Source: Oscheius dolichura
Lineage: Eukaryota > Nematoda > Chromadorea > Rhabditida > Rhabditidae
Assembly: GCA_932521035.1 (NCBI GenBank)
Contig: OW051497.1
Span: 2,976,001 to 3,040,000, forward strand
DNA length: 64,000 nucleotides
Direction: 5' to 3'
The stretch's first letter is position 1; each line of letters starts with the position of its first letter. The notes beneath the pieces were generated by a model that saw nothing but the letters and a program-made list of their open reading frames with translations, was not told the DNA's origin and made no database searches. The position numbers and the translations under genes are program-made. Shown piece by piece: positions 34,488 to 46,821 of this stretch.

Positions 34488-36621
34488 TGGCGTAAGATTA
34501 AAAATGAGAAAAGCGAACAGTCAGGAAAGCAAAGCGCAAAATACTACAAAACTTACGCTTCTCGGATCTTACTGGAAATGCGTCGGGGTATAGTTTCAGC
34601 ACCCCAGGATATCCTAGACAGCCCATTGAGCCTGGCCCAGCCTGACCCAATCATGTAAAGATATAGGGGCTCTTTAACCATTGGCTAAGGGACAGACGAA
34701 CAGGGAAGATTGCTAGCTCCATTTGTGAATGATGGTGATCTCATCGCCACTTTCAGAGGAGATACACGATCACGCACAAAAGAAGTCTGGCCCTTTCACA
34801 AAAGGAATATAGTATTTGAGGGTCAACAGTCTTCGCTATCCTGTCCCCCGTCTTCTACAAAACAGGAGCATCAGATCATTAAAAACGACAGCAAGCATGT
34901 GCAGATGGGTATTTCGTGTAGTCTGGGAAGAAAGACGACCGGCAAGTGGTGCCAATATTTGAGGGTAGAAGTCACGAGTAAGGACTACGGGTTCTGCCAA
35001 TTCTGAGAACCTGTTGTCATTACACGCGACCGCATCCACTCCATGCTGTATGGATACGGCCCATGCTATTAAAAAGCCAGAGCATTTGTTTTGACTCAGC
35101 ATGAAGCCGTAGAAAGCGGATCTACTTAAGTACTACAGTGTTTTCCAAGTAGGCTGTGATCTGTGAAAGCGCCGAGATGTGCATATCGAGGCAGGTGCTT
35201 GTGGATCATGTGAAGGAACACAGGTTGTGCTAGTGACCTTGTTGCCTGTAATAACGGATAATCAACAAAGGTGAGCAAAATGATGTGCAATGCTATAACT
35301 TAGGGAAACAAAAGAAAAACTTAAGAGAGCAGACCAGGGGCGCTTAGGAGGGTAAAGTATTCACGCTTTGAAAAAGACGTTTCTGAAATCCCTCCGGCTG
35401 GTAAGAACAGGCTAGACGAGCAGGACTCAGAGAGCGTAGAGGCCATAGGAGGCCATTGGGAAGGACCGGCAGATTACTGATTTTGTCGATCATCTGAGCT
35501 TTTATATGGGAACACTTCTGTGGGCGGAGTGTGCCATCCGCTACTAGGCAGATCTCTGTAGAACAAAGATAAGCAGAGCTGGTACTATAAAGAGACAGTT
35601 GTTCGGTATGCCCTTATTTACAAAAAGCTCCAGAGTTCCTTATGTCGACGTTAGGCTAAGCTCAGAATTGTGGCGAACTCACAGAATCAGAAGAAGTCAA
35701 AGCATGAACATGTAATTGTTCTAAAACGCTGCCGAATAATTTGCTTAATGTTTTTGAGAGTTATCATCCCTTTTATCTTTTCCAGCCCCCAGACTATACA
35801 TGTTTCTCGCTTTCGTAGATTCAGGCCGTTGAGGAGCAAACTCATCAGCATCTGATTCACGCGTTTTATTTTCGGTGCTCCTATCCGTACGTGATGTTTT
35901 TGATAGCTAAAGGGGGGAAGTACAAGGGGTAAAAATGACGTCTGTTGATCATTTTGGTTCAAGATTTTCTCGAAAATCCCAGAAAAACATGATATAAACC
36001 ATATGGGCCAAGGTTGAAATGCATTGGATGATGTAATGAGGTCTCAAAAAGACCTGTCCAATCTGCTAATATGGAAGAAAACCTGGAGGACAGCTGGTGT
36101 CTATAACGGGATAAAACACGAGAACATCCGTACCAGGGCAATGCGCAGGGGAAGAACTAGACTAGAGCAGAGGTAGTAGGACCCTTTTGGGAAGAACACA
36201 GGAAGCCCTCTTTCAAGCTCTTTATAAGAAGGAAGAAGACCTCGACAAGTTACGGGACATCATCACCCAACTTGCGCTAGGGTCTTCTTTCCTTTTTCTC
36301 GTCGTTAGCAGGAAATGCGGGAGCCTTAGCACTTTGTTTGCACTTACGATCTTCTTCTATCGAAAACTTCTCAATTTGGTATCACTTTCTCACGACCAGC
36401 GAGCTTGTGTCACAAGAACATGCTATACTCCCCTTTTCTGCCCCACCTTTTCAATTCACCAATAAAACCTTTAAAGGTTCTAATAAAAACAACACCCGTC
36501 GGCAACTACTATGGAAAGGCGTGCCGACGACCTTTGTCAACGGTTTCGCATCAACCGCGACCGGTCCACGCAATCTCGCCTTCATCATGTCAGCACTTTA
36601 TTCGGCAGTTACTTCTACCTC
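34488..36621. other. No supportable gene
   Basis: An 88-codon minus ORF at 35102-34836 starts with a weak signal-like stretch (CSGFLIAWAVSIQHG) but could not be extended. Plus ORFs at 36187-36600 overlap in several frames and probably are 5' flank of the protease. Confidence 0.35.
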
Positions 36622-38168
36622 ATGCTTGCCATATTTTTTATTATTCCGGGTACCTTATCTTTTTCTCCCGTTTGGATAGGATCAGAATGTGAGTAGGCTG
36701 TCGACTACAACAAGTACCCATTCCAGTCCGTGAAGCGTCGTTCATTACACCGGAAGAGAATGATAAACTTCAGGCCATTTGCGGCCGGGCCAATATCAGC
36801 GATCATCCTTGGGCAGTGTCTATTCTTTTACATGTAAGGTTTCATTTTTAACTTGTAAATGTTTGATTAGGGAAATAATCGTCTTGGAGGGGCGATCATC
36901 TCCCCTTATCATATTCTCACAGTGGCCCATGGCTTTATGAAGTTCTCTACCGGCTCAGAAGGGAGTTGTCTGTAAGGGCAGGCCGGTGATACGTAGAAAT
37001 TTGGATTTAGAGCTTCTCAATATCGAAGAATAGAAGAGCTACAGAAGAAGCGGGTGGTTGTCTATGGTGGAAAATGTATTCGAGGGCATTCGACCTATCT
37101 GCCGAACCATCAGAATTGCACCAAACCCGACGTCCAGCTGAACAGAGTGAGTCAGGGTCACCACGCAATGTACGACAAGGAACAGACTCTTTTCAAGTCG
37201 TATCGTTTTGGCATCTCCCCTGAAAACCGAGAGAATACTGAAAAGAGAAAGTGGGGAGACGTTCGGCGGAACATGCCCTTATTAGCCGCCATTGCGAACA
37301 CCTGAGGTTTAGATCCGAAGCGTGCTAATTGATGGATGGTTTGCGGCAGGATCTTGTATGGACGGCCATGATTTTGCTATAATTGAACTCGAACATAAGT
37401 GGGTTTAAATTAAGCCTTGGACTTCTCTTATTCAGGATCAAATTTGGCAATAGGACAGCTCCTATTTGTTTGCCTACTACCATGTGGCCGCCTCTACAGA
37501 ATATTCTGACCGTTTCCGGATGGGGAAGGAGCAATTTTGGTGAGGATCCTCTTTTCTGTAGTTAGACTTTGTCGCAGTCTATCAAGAGGGAAGCCCTTTG
37601 ATTCACGAAGCTCCTATGCTTGTTGATAAGGAGTGTAGGAGACCATGGAGTGACAAAGTAAGGTGTCATGTACTCTCCAGCTTCTGATTCTAGTTGCCTA
37701 AAGATGCGGAAGATATTCTATGTGCTACGTCCCTCAACAAGACTGATTACAACGCTCCCCGGATTTGCCACGTACGTTTTACCCTCTTTTTCTATTCATC
37801 ATGTCCTTACTTATCTTTTACACTCGCCTCTGTAAGAGACGGCGGACGGGCTAAATTCGTCTCCGTCCGAGGCAGCCTGGAAAGTTCAGTCTGGGAGAGA
37901 GGGAAATGGTTATGACATCACTGTCTTTTCAAAGCCGCCCATTGCAGGGAGACAGTGGCTCAGGGATGGAGCAGAGGGACGAAAGAGGAAGAGCCACCCT
38001 AATCGGACTGGCGTCATTCGGGACACAAGGCTGTCCATCTAATTTATTAGCCAGGTAGGAAGTGCAGTCGTTGTTGTGGCTAATCTCCGACACAGATTCA
38101 CCCGTGTCGGCTACTTTTTACACGAGATTTGTACATACACCGGTGTTTGCTCTTCCGCAAGGCAATAG
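36622..38168 (+). CDS. Secreted trypsin-like serine protease (S1 family)
   Basis: The start MLAIFFIIPGTLSFS is a signal peptide. Exon 2 gives the pro-region and the beginning of the domain (EENDKLQAICGRANISDHPW, AVSILLH). The catalytic His is in GGAIISPYHILTVAHGF, the Asp in GHDFAIIELEHK and the Ser in GDSGSGME. Other trypsin landmarks are PICLPTTMWPP, LTVSGWGRSNF, LIGLASFGTQGCPS and RVGYFLHEICTYTGVC before TAG at 38166-38168. Gly replaces the Cys normally following the catalytic His (AHG for AHC), so one conserved disulphide is probably lost; nematode S1 proteases are variable here. Introns are about 40 nt. Activity is inferred from the intact triad. Confidence 0.8.
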
Positions 38169-39766
38169 CTATTGCTGACATCCGTTGTTCAGATCCGACC
38201 ACTTTCTGTAAATGTTTTGATTTAATAAATCGTGTTCCTCAGAGCCTCATTTTAAGTTTTGAACGTGGGACAACATAATCTGTCAGAGATGACCTTCTAT
38301 CTCATCAGTTTAGTCATTTTCGGTGGCTATGGATTGACAAAAAATAAAGCTTTTCTGGTAGTTTCTTCCTGGTTGAGAGTTCACAGTTTTAAGGTGTTAC
38401 TTCTTCAACACCTCCGTTTTTTGCCTTGATGCCCTGAAAGGACATTTGACCTGATATCAAGTCCTTGTTTATTCCTCGTCACCTTAAAACCCCCAAAACC
38501 TTTGTTTCCCTCTTTTCTGCGCCCATCACAGCATCAGTTGTTGCCGTTTATAGCAATTTCTGTATAGTTAAACTACACGTGTTTTCGTTTACCAGCCATT
38601 TCTGGGGTTTTCCCCAAGGAGCAACCACTGGAGAAGTAACCGATTTCGAGACATGCATCTGTCAGTCGGACCATGGGCCAGCCGGTAAACTCCGCCCTTG
38701 ACCAGTATAAAAGGCTCCCGGCTAAATGCCTCTGTTGCCCATCCCTCTTTGGAAACCTTTTGTAATTGAGTGATCCTTATCGGTTTACTCTTCGCCGCTG
38801 CTCTAGGAAGCTTCTCTTTTAACATCTTTACCTACTCCGAAGTTTTCCCGTCATTATTTAGTTCGGAATTCACTTAGATAAGATTTTGACATCACAGATA
38901 AGGGAAACAGATACATGTTTTTTTTCCTGTTTCGAACGCAGATGCTCGCATACACAGACTGGCATGCGCTGTTCACAGGTATCCATCCTTTGGAAGCTTC
39001 GCGTTCTTTGATTTCTTTGTTCGCTTTATATCAATTTACCAAAATCGTAGCACTTTTCTCCTTTTCCGCTGTCAAAGGGATACTGACCAATGGAAAAAGC
39101 ATTCATAAGAACGTGGCGACGCGAGACTCCATGTTTCACCTCTTGAATTACTTGTTTAAGATGCTTCCACCCATTCAGCGTCCCCCGCTCTGAGAAAGGT
39201 CCGACAGAGGGCTGCGGGGTCAGATATGGGACCCAGACAACAAAGGCCGGGTATACGACCCCTCTGGATATAGATTGCAACTTCTCCCCTGCAGCTGTGG
39301 CGTCCCTTTGTGTTGCCTTTCTTTATGCCCGGACAGATGCTTCCGCTTCCTAGCAATTATTGATATAATTGAAAAGAGTTGTATAAAGCTAAGCCGCCTT
39401 CAGAGCAGCTCATCCCTCATGCTTTTCTAGCTATTTTGTTTCTTTGATTTTTGATCATTTCTAGAATAAGCGTGACATATTCCCATAGGTAATCGATTAA
39501 AAGGAAAGAAAAGCGAAGCAAAGACATTTGATTTTTCAATGCATTCTACTGTGCACTGCGTTTAACAAATACTGCGCACTAGAAAATTTTATTCCATTTG
39601 AATCTAGAAATTGCCTAATGCCTACAAGGTGCTTCTGAAAACTGCCTTCTGCTGCTCAACTTTCGTGATATTTTATTGTTAAATAATAGGTAGGGTCTTT
39701 TAAACATACCAATACTTGCTGTTTACTTGAAACTATTTCCACCGCCTTATTTATGTCGTATATTCT
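38169..39766. other. Intergenic; nothing recognised
   Basis: A TATAAAAGG at 38705-38713 is a good core-promoter match, but no ORF with a start codon follows it convincingly (a signal-like ILIGLLFAAALGSF stretch at about 38771 lacks an ATG). Confidence 0.35.
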
Positions 39767-39784
39767 CCTTTCGTTTCAGGTGAT
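39767..39784 (+). promoter_or_regulatory. Probable spliced-leader trans-splice acceptor of CTP synthase
   Basis: CTTTCGTTTCAG ends at 39779, five bases before the ATG at 39785, with no upstream coding exon. This is the usual position of an SL acceptor in nematodes. Confidence 0.6.
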
Positions 39785-42225
39785 ATGGCGTCTAATAAAA
39801 ATAGTCAAGATTTTCCTCCTATGAAATATATATTGGTTACCGGTGGTGTTATCTCCGGTGTTGGTAAAGGAATTATCTCAAGCAGCCTCGGTGTTCTTCT
39901 TAAAAATAGTGGCTATAAAGTTTCGGCCATTAAAATCGATCCTTATTTGAATATTGATGCCGGTACTTTCTCTCCTTATGAGCACGGTTGGTTCCATTCC
40001 CTTTCTTGTATTTTATCTATTTTTAGGTGAAGTTTTTGTTCTTGACGATGGCGGTGAAGTTGATTTGGACTTGGGTAACTATGAGCGCTTCTTGAATGTC
40101 AAGCTTACCAGTGACAATAACATTACTACGGGAAAAATCTATAAAACGGTATTTTAGAAACCTACCACTTTTATATTTATGTGTTTTATCCAGGTTATCG
40201 AAAAGGAACGCCGTGGTGACTATATGGGTAAAACAGTCCAGACGATTCCCCATGTGACGGACACCATCGTGCAGTGGGTCGAGCGTGTTGCCCAAATCCC
40301 TGTGGATGGAACTGACTGTCGTCCTGATGTTTGCATCATCGAGGTTTGCACCATCATTTCACTTCTAGTTTTATATTTAAACCGTTTTCAGTTGGGTGGA
40401 ACTGTCGGAGACATTGAGGGAATGCCCTTCACATACGCCTTTGAGCGTTTCCAGTCTCCCGCCAAGAGAAGGGACTTCATGAATGTTCACGTCTCGCTGA
40501 TTCTGCACCCCAAGGCCACCGGAGAGCCGAAGACCAAGCCCATGCAGAATTCGGTAATCCTTTTTTTTCGTTGCGGCTATCGATTTTTAGGTTAAAAGTC
40601 TGAGAGCTGAAGGAATCGTTCCGGATCTTTTGATTTGCCGTTCGACCAATCCCATTGAAAACTCTCTTCGTAAGAAGATCTCCGAGTTTGGACTTGTCGA
40701 GCTGGAGCAGGTATTATTTTATCCTCTGCAGTAATGCGGCGTTCTTGTTCAGGTCGTTGGAGTTCACGATGTCAGCAACATCTACAAGGTTCCCCTGCTT
40801 CTTCAGGAGCAAGGAGTTCTCGACCTGATCAAGAACCACCTCCAGCTGAAGGTCATCGAACCGGAGGTCCAGAAGTCTCTTCGCTTCTCTATGATCCACT
40901 GGACTCACCTCTCTGAACTGTAAGCTCCCCGTTTTTGCTGTTGTAAGTCATAGCGTTATTTCAGTGTTGATTCGTACGACACAGAGGTTACCATCGCTCT
41001 CGTTGGCAAATACATCAAGTTCCCGGATGCGTACGCTTCTCTGATCAAGGCCCTCTCCCACGCGGCTATCCACTCCAAGCGTAAGATGAAAATCGTCTAC
41101 GTCGACAGCGAGCATCTCGAGGAGCAGCACGCGACCAAGAATCCTGAACTCTACGGCAAGGCCTGGAAGGATCTTATATCTTGCCAGTGAGTGTTGTCTT
41201 TCCCCTTTCTCTTCCTTTACTGCCCGTTACAGTTACCTTCTTTCAGGGGAGTCATCGTTCCTGGAGGCTTCGACTACCGTGGTGTCGAGGGCATGATCCG
41301 TGCTTGCCAGTATGCCCGTACATCAAAGACCCCGTTCCTCGGAGTGTGCCTTGGAATGCAGTGTGCTGCCATCGAATTCGCTCGCAATGTTCTCGGAATC
41401 GAAGGTGCTAACTCCAACGAGTTTGTCAAGGAAGGACTCGCTCCTCGCCAGCAGGTACTACCTACCTGCTTATATTTTGAATCGAGTCTTTTTCAGGTCA
41501 TCATTGACATGCCTGAACATGATGTCGAGAAGAAAGGTCTGGGTGGAACCATGCGATTGGGAAAGAGAACTACCATGTTCCTGACCGAGAACTGCAGGAT
41601 GGCCAAGCTGTACGGAACCAACCTGGTTGAGGAGAGACACCGTCACAGATTCGAGGTCAACCCCACGATTGTTCCCGAGCTGTCCGAGAATGGCCTGTTG
41701 TTTGTCGGTAAGGAGCTCAATCCTGCCTTTCTACATTGGGAAATTTAGGTATGGGTGTCGACGAGAACAACACCCCCAATATCGAAGATCGTCGTACTCA
41801 GTCGAGCAAGGACCTTATGGTTATGGCCGAGAAGCCTGGAGAAGAGCTCCTGAAGAAGATCAGCGAATTGTGCCTCCGTGGTGGAGACGGGGTTGTCAAG
41901 GCCGCCGTCAGGATGGAGATCCTCGAGCTCAAGGGTATGTTATTTCTTTCCTCCCACCTATAATGAATTCTTCAGGCCACCCCTACTTCACTGGGTGCCA
42001 GTTCCATCCGGAGTATCTGTCCTCTCCTCTGACCCCTAGCCCTCCTTTCCTCGGCCTGGTTCTGGCAGCTTCTGCCCAGTTGGAGGTTAGTTTTTTCTCT
42101 CCTCCGCCTTCGACAACGAACTGCCCTTTCAGACCTACCTGAGCGGAGAGAAGGCTCCTACCCCGATGGTCACTTTGGAGTCTCGTACTGATCGCCAGTA
42201 CAAGCTGTCCTCTCTTCTCATCTGA
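39785..42225 (+). CDS. ctps-1: CTP synthase
   Basis: Makes CTP from UTP using ATP and glutamine, the last step of de novo pyrimidine nucleotide synthesis, in the cytosol. Twelve exons give about 650 residues. The synthetase domain (about residues 15-285) has [15 protein letters not shown] (P-loop), [31 protein letters not shown] and [11 protein letters not shown]. The glutamine amidotransferase domain has [12 protein letters not shown], the nucleophile Cys in FLGVCLGMQ at about residue 415, and the His/Glu pair in [10 protein letters not shown]. All catalytic motifs are intact. An extra segment of about 45 residues lies between LLFVG and EILELKGHPYF, where vertebrate CTP synthase has about 10. 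The start follows a probable SL acceptor and the stop is TGA 42223-42225. Confidence 0.95.
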
Positions 42226-44287
42226 GATCTTCAAATTCGGTCGCTATTCAGCAATAATGCTGTCTATTGGTTATGTTCCTGTTTGCCCGTTTTATGACAT
42301 GATGACTTTAATTGAGTTCCCTTTTCTCGTGATTGATTTCTCGTGATTTATTGCATTTACCCTTCGATTTATTATATAAACGATTAGAGTATTAGGTTGT
42401 GTTCTCTGCTGCTGCCTGTTTACTCTCCAGCTATTTTTGAAGTATTGCCTTGTTTGTGAATAATTTCTACTTCCAAAAGAGACAATGGCTGCAGAAGTCT
42501 GGATGAGCATAAAAACGTCTGGCCCCCTTCTTGCTAATGGATCTTTCCGGCTCCTTTGCTTGCTCGTCTCTGATTGCACCCTTCCCGAGAATGGAAGAAG
42601 TGTCCCTGGGCTTCATTTCAGTCCAACAAAGACTCCCGGATGTTTGGAACAGTTCAACAGCTAAATATAAGGGATGTAACACATGGAGGTATGATTCAGT
42701 CTATTTTTACTCGACTCTTTTCCTCTTCCACAACCAGTAATTTGCCATCCGGAGGGTTAATCTATGGTTATTCCCGTTGTCATAAACGGGAAGCTCCACT
42801 CATTATCTCGTACGCTCCTTGTGCCTCTTTAGACAAAGCGGCCAACGCAGCAGACACTTTGTATCAAAATATTTGACGTGAATATATATTCGAATGAGAT
42901 CGCAGAGATCAGAGGCTTCCCTTTGTAGGATGGGCAAATATTATCAGAATCCGATTTGTCTGTTTGGCTTTTCACTCTTTCCCCCTTTAGGTATGTAAGA
43001 AAGCGGACTCTTCCAGATGAAGTGTTCTCATTACAAAGAACGCACAATTTAGTTCTACAAGTTACGACAATTAGAATAAGGTTCATCAACTATTCAAAGA
43101 TATTGCATGAATTTTTAAGAAGCAGTTGCTTCTCTTTTGATCTTCACTCTTCCGCGTTTTCTAAAATAATAGCCTCGACGCGGTTAGCTCGCGTATCTCC
43201 TGTTATTATGGTTGAATATAGCGTTTTTGATATGGAAAATGGATCCCGTTGAGCGACAGTTAACTCCCACGGGCTTGTCTACAATAATTTTATTCCGCCT
43301 ACAGTTCAGATGTTGTCTCCGGTGAACACAGCTGTAAATCTGACCGAAAATACGCTTTTTCGTCGTCATACGAGGTTAAAACAACGAACTGCACGGCTCG
43401 TTGACCGGCATTCAAAGGGCACTGGCCGTTCTCTTTTCAATGCGGGAGTTAACCGAACCGACCTCGATAGCCGTAGGGCAAGCCAAACTTTTTTGATCTT
43501 CCTCAAATCAAAGTCCCCTCCCTTCCACTTGATTTAAATACCGAGAAGGTATCAGTCCCTGGTGCTAGTCGACATACACCCTCTCTGCTCCCCCAGGTGT
43601 ATAAAATTGTGTCCTCTTTGGTGTTAAACAGTGAAGAACTTAGCTCTTCTCTCGACTAATAAGCCTTTTTCTTCCCTACTACAATTGATGACACCATTAG
43701 TGGTAATACGTTCTAGATAGAGCTCATTAGCAGAGGCAACGTAGTTGGGGTTATATAAACCTGAAAATTTAAAGTGCATCTCATTCTCCCCGAAGGCATT
43801 ACCTTCATCGCATTACCATATACTCAAACATCTCTCCAAACCTCCACATTCCAGTGACCTCCAGATCGCCCTCAAAAGGAATTCCATGCGTTTTGCATCT
43901 AATTATGAAGCACATCATCGAATGTGCACATGCTTTTTCATGACGCATTTCCATATATATAGGGTATTCAAGCAAAAAAGGCATGGTTAACACGGTCGGT
44001 CAGAGGACGCCCCCACTACACGAAACGACTGTTTTGCTTGGTTTTCGGTTGCTGCCTCCTGCCGCGAATAATCTTCGGCGTTTGTTTAAAAGAAAATAAC
44101 TGGCATTACTATGACTCAAAAGTGTTCCCGGAAAACTCTGTCTACTTTTCTGTATCCTGATCTGTAAAATAGGGAGGGGGCTGCTGCATCAGTTGGTAGT
44201 GATTCTTGTCCCTAAACGCTGCAGCTTGCTCCACTGTGCAAATTGATGAAAGCCCTGGACAATTTCCTCTTTTAGGACTTGGGCAAA
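42226..44287. other. Mostly intergenic; one doubtful ORF
   Basis: ORF 42640-42876 on the plus strand reads MFGTVQQLNIRDVTHGGM and onward and could be a short gene or exon, but it contains a donor/acceptor pair that breaks the frame if used. The rest shows no supportable genes. An acceptor at about 44267-44276 precedes the next ATG. Confidence 0.3.
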
Positions 44288-45521
44288 ATGGTCTATCCGG
44301 CGGTCAGCTTCTTTATGACCGTCGCGAGCATCTTCGCTATCTTGGAAAACGTCTGTCTCATGCCGATCATTCTTCTACGGTAAGTCATTAACTTACAACG
44401 TTTTGAAGTATGTGCTACAGATCAGGAAAAGAGATTGGAGCTTATAAGATGCTACTGTTCCTTTCGTGCTTCATTGCTGTTATTTACTCGTCTATTGCTC
44501 TTCTCGTCGTCCCTGTAAGTCTTCACTTAATTATAGTACAAGTTTCATTAGGTTTTGGAGCCAGGAGAGAAAGGGTGGCTCTTTTACGCAACGGAACAAA
44601 GGGTCTCTCAAAAGGTGGGCTCGTTTCTCATCGCCACCTTTGCCAACTGCTACATTATGTTGATGCTCATCCTGGAATGTTCCTTCCTCTACCGGTACTT
44701 TGTCATGTGCTCGTGAGTTCTCTTCTCTTTTTCTTGTATTTCCATTTTCTAGACAGCATCAATTGAAATGGTTTAATAAGTGTCCCTATATTCTTGGCAC
44801 TATCTTTGTCTACTTCCTGGTCCTGGGCATCTGTGCCGTCCCCATTTATCTCTTCATGTGCCTCAATGGCGACCTCGCCGCAATCTTCCAAAACGATCAA
44901 GTATCCGAGCCTGTACTGAACCTTTACGAAATCTCCTACGTTGGTGCTCCTATGTTTGTAAGTATTACTCTATTTCGAATGTGAAATAACGGGGATTAGC
45001 CTCTCTGCTCCAATCAGATTTGGCAATTTCAGGGGTCCAGTGGCTGGCCGGTACCGGAAACTGCATTAATCTTGATCATTTGGACCTGTGCTATGGTCCA
45101 GTTCACGGTTGTGTCCTCCTTCTGCATCTCGAAGATCATGCACTCATTCAAGACCATTGAACTCAGCACTACCAGGCGGAGAATACAACATCGTCTGTTT
45201 GTCTTGCTGCTAATTCAGGTAACCAAAGATTTCGAGAAGCAAAACAGTTCCAACTTTTAGACTGTTGTACCATGTATCTTCACCTACAGCCCGGCCTTGT
45301 CCAGCTACGTCTTTGCCATCCTCCGTACTCATGTTCCGCTCGTCTCCCAAGCCTCCGCTGCTGTTCTTCCAATTGCTCATATCATCGACCCCATTATGAT
45401 CCTCATTGCTGTAACTGACTACCGCCGATATGTCTCTTACCTTGTCAAACGCTATGTCCTCTGTAAGAAGGTCAAAGCTCGCGATTCTTCGGCCGTCCGG
45501 TCCATTGAAATTGCATCCTAA
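44288..45521 (+). CDS. 7TM chemoreceptor, Str-superfamily type (paralogue 1)
   Basis: Nematode G-protein-coupled chemoreceptor, expected in the plasma membrane or cilia of sensory neurons. The start MVYPAVSFFMTVASIFAI lies 12 nt after an acceptor, probably a trans-splice site. Helix 1 ends NVCLMPIILLRSGKEIG. Helix 2 and loop read LFLSCFIAVIYSSIALLVV, then EPGEKGWLFYATE. Helix 3 reads FANCYIMLMLILECSFLYRY, with RY in the DRY position. Helices 4-7 include YFLVLGICAVPIYLFM, AMVQFTVVSSFCISKIM and TVVPCIFTYSP, and IAHIIDPIMILIAVTDYRRY closes helix 7. The C-terminus is short and Ser/Lys-rich. Introns are about 40-50 nt. It is highly similar to the gene at 49269. The ligand is unknown. Confidence 0.85.
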
Positions 45522-46148
45522 TTCTTTCATAATTCTCCCTTTCAACCCGTCCCTTAAAAAATTGTTGTGTGAGCACAGTGATCTCTCGTGTTTTGTTTGT
45601 CTGATACCGTAAACTAATAAAGGATCCACATCTTCCACATCATTAATTTGTTTGAACGGTCAGAAAGGTTCAGAATCAAGAGAGCGGACACACTACAGCA
45701 CCCAAAAATTTTGTGTAGATTCCACGAGCAGCCAAATTGAGAGGAGGGTCAGACATCAACCACACTTTCACAGCAACTGCCGGTATCCGACGCAGCCTGT
45801 ACCTGAAACAATACCGAATTACAAGTAGAGGATCCTCTCGCTGAGAGACCAACGGAACCTTATTATTTTTTATCTAAAAGCCAGTTTGGTCTGTAGCTTC
45901 TTCCCTAAATTAAGGAGATCCGGATTCCGGATGACGTCGAATAAAGGTCTAGTTCTTTCCATGACTTTTTAAATGAGCGCAAATTAATACACCTAAGAAT
46001 AGTTGCCTCTTAATTTAGACAATGAAAAAGTTAATTTACTGACGATACTGCCTAGACTAGCGCCTAATTCAGACAATGAAAATGCATAGCAAAAATTTGT
46101 GATGTATCAAGTTACAAGGCCAACGACCAGATCAAACAGTATTCTAAT

Positions 46149-46589
46149 CACTATCTTAAAAAGAGAAACTCAAAGAAACCTTGTGGTTTGACAGGAGTGT
46201 ACAAAAAGGGAACGATAATTTGAAGAATCAAACCACTGCACTTTTCAAGAAAACAGTTAAATCACACACCCGTTCCCCTGCATGAGATGGACACCTTGCT
46301 TTCAACAAATATACCCATCCTTTCAAACCTGATGATTTGTTCTCATACCATGATCCTACAATCTGTCTCATTTTAAAAAGCCCTATACTTCACTGATATC
46401 TGTGTACACTCTCCCGTCCCTTTCCAACAACTGAAACCTAAAATATCTAGGAAGGTTATCTGCACAACAATCGCGGTATGAAAAGACACTTGAACCGTGC
46501 AGTGGTTTGATTGTTCAAATTATAGCCCCCTTTTTGTACACTCCTGTCAAACCACAAGGTTTCTTTGAGTTTCTCTTTTTAAGATAGTG
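46149..46589. mobile_element. Foldback/MITE-like element with ~100-bp inverted arms
   Basis: 46149-46249 and the reverse complement of 46490-46589 share CACTATCTTAAAAAGAG, then ACTCAAAGAAACCTTGTGG, GACAGGAGTGTACAAAAAG and CAAACCACTGCAC, with a few substitutions. The internal part is about 240 bp and non-coding. I see no clear target-site duplication. Confidence 0.75.
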
Positions 46590-46821
46590 TTTGTCCTCTT
46601 TTTGTCAATTCGTTCACGAATTTTAATATATGTTATTCTCAAATTTTTTAGCCTATAACTTATAGGGGCTTCTGTACAAAAAGAGAGGCGAGACAAAACA
46701 AAAAACCCTCCAGTAGTTTCCCTGAGAAATTCCGGTTCCAGCAGTTTAAAAAGTCAAAAAAACAAAATTTGCGCGCTTCGCGCGCACCATACAACACTTT
46801 TTAAGCCATGCAAATAATTAG

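Noticed and set aside
38705-38830. TATA box followed by a signal-peptide-like stretch
   Set aside because: The hydrophobic frame has an upstream stop and no ATG, so no gene could be built.
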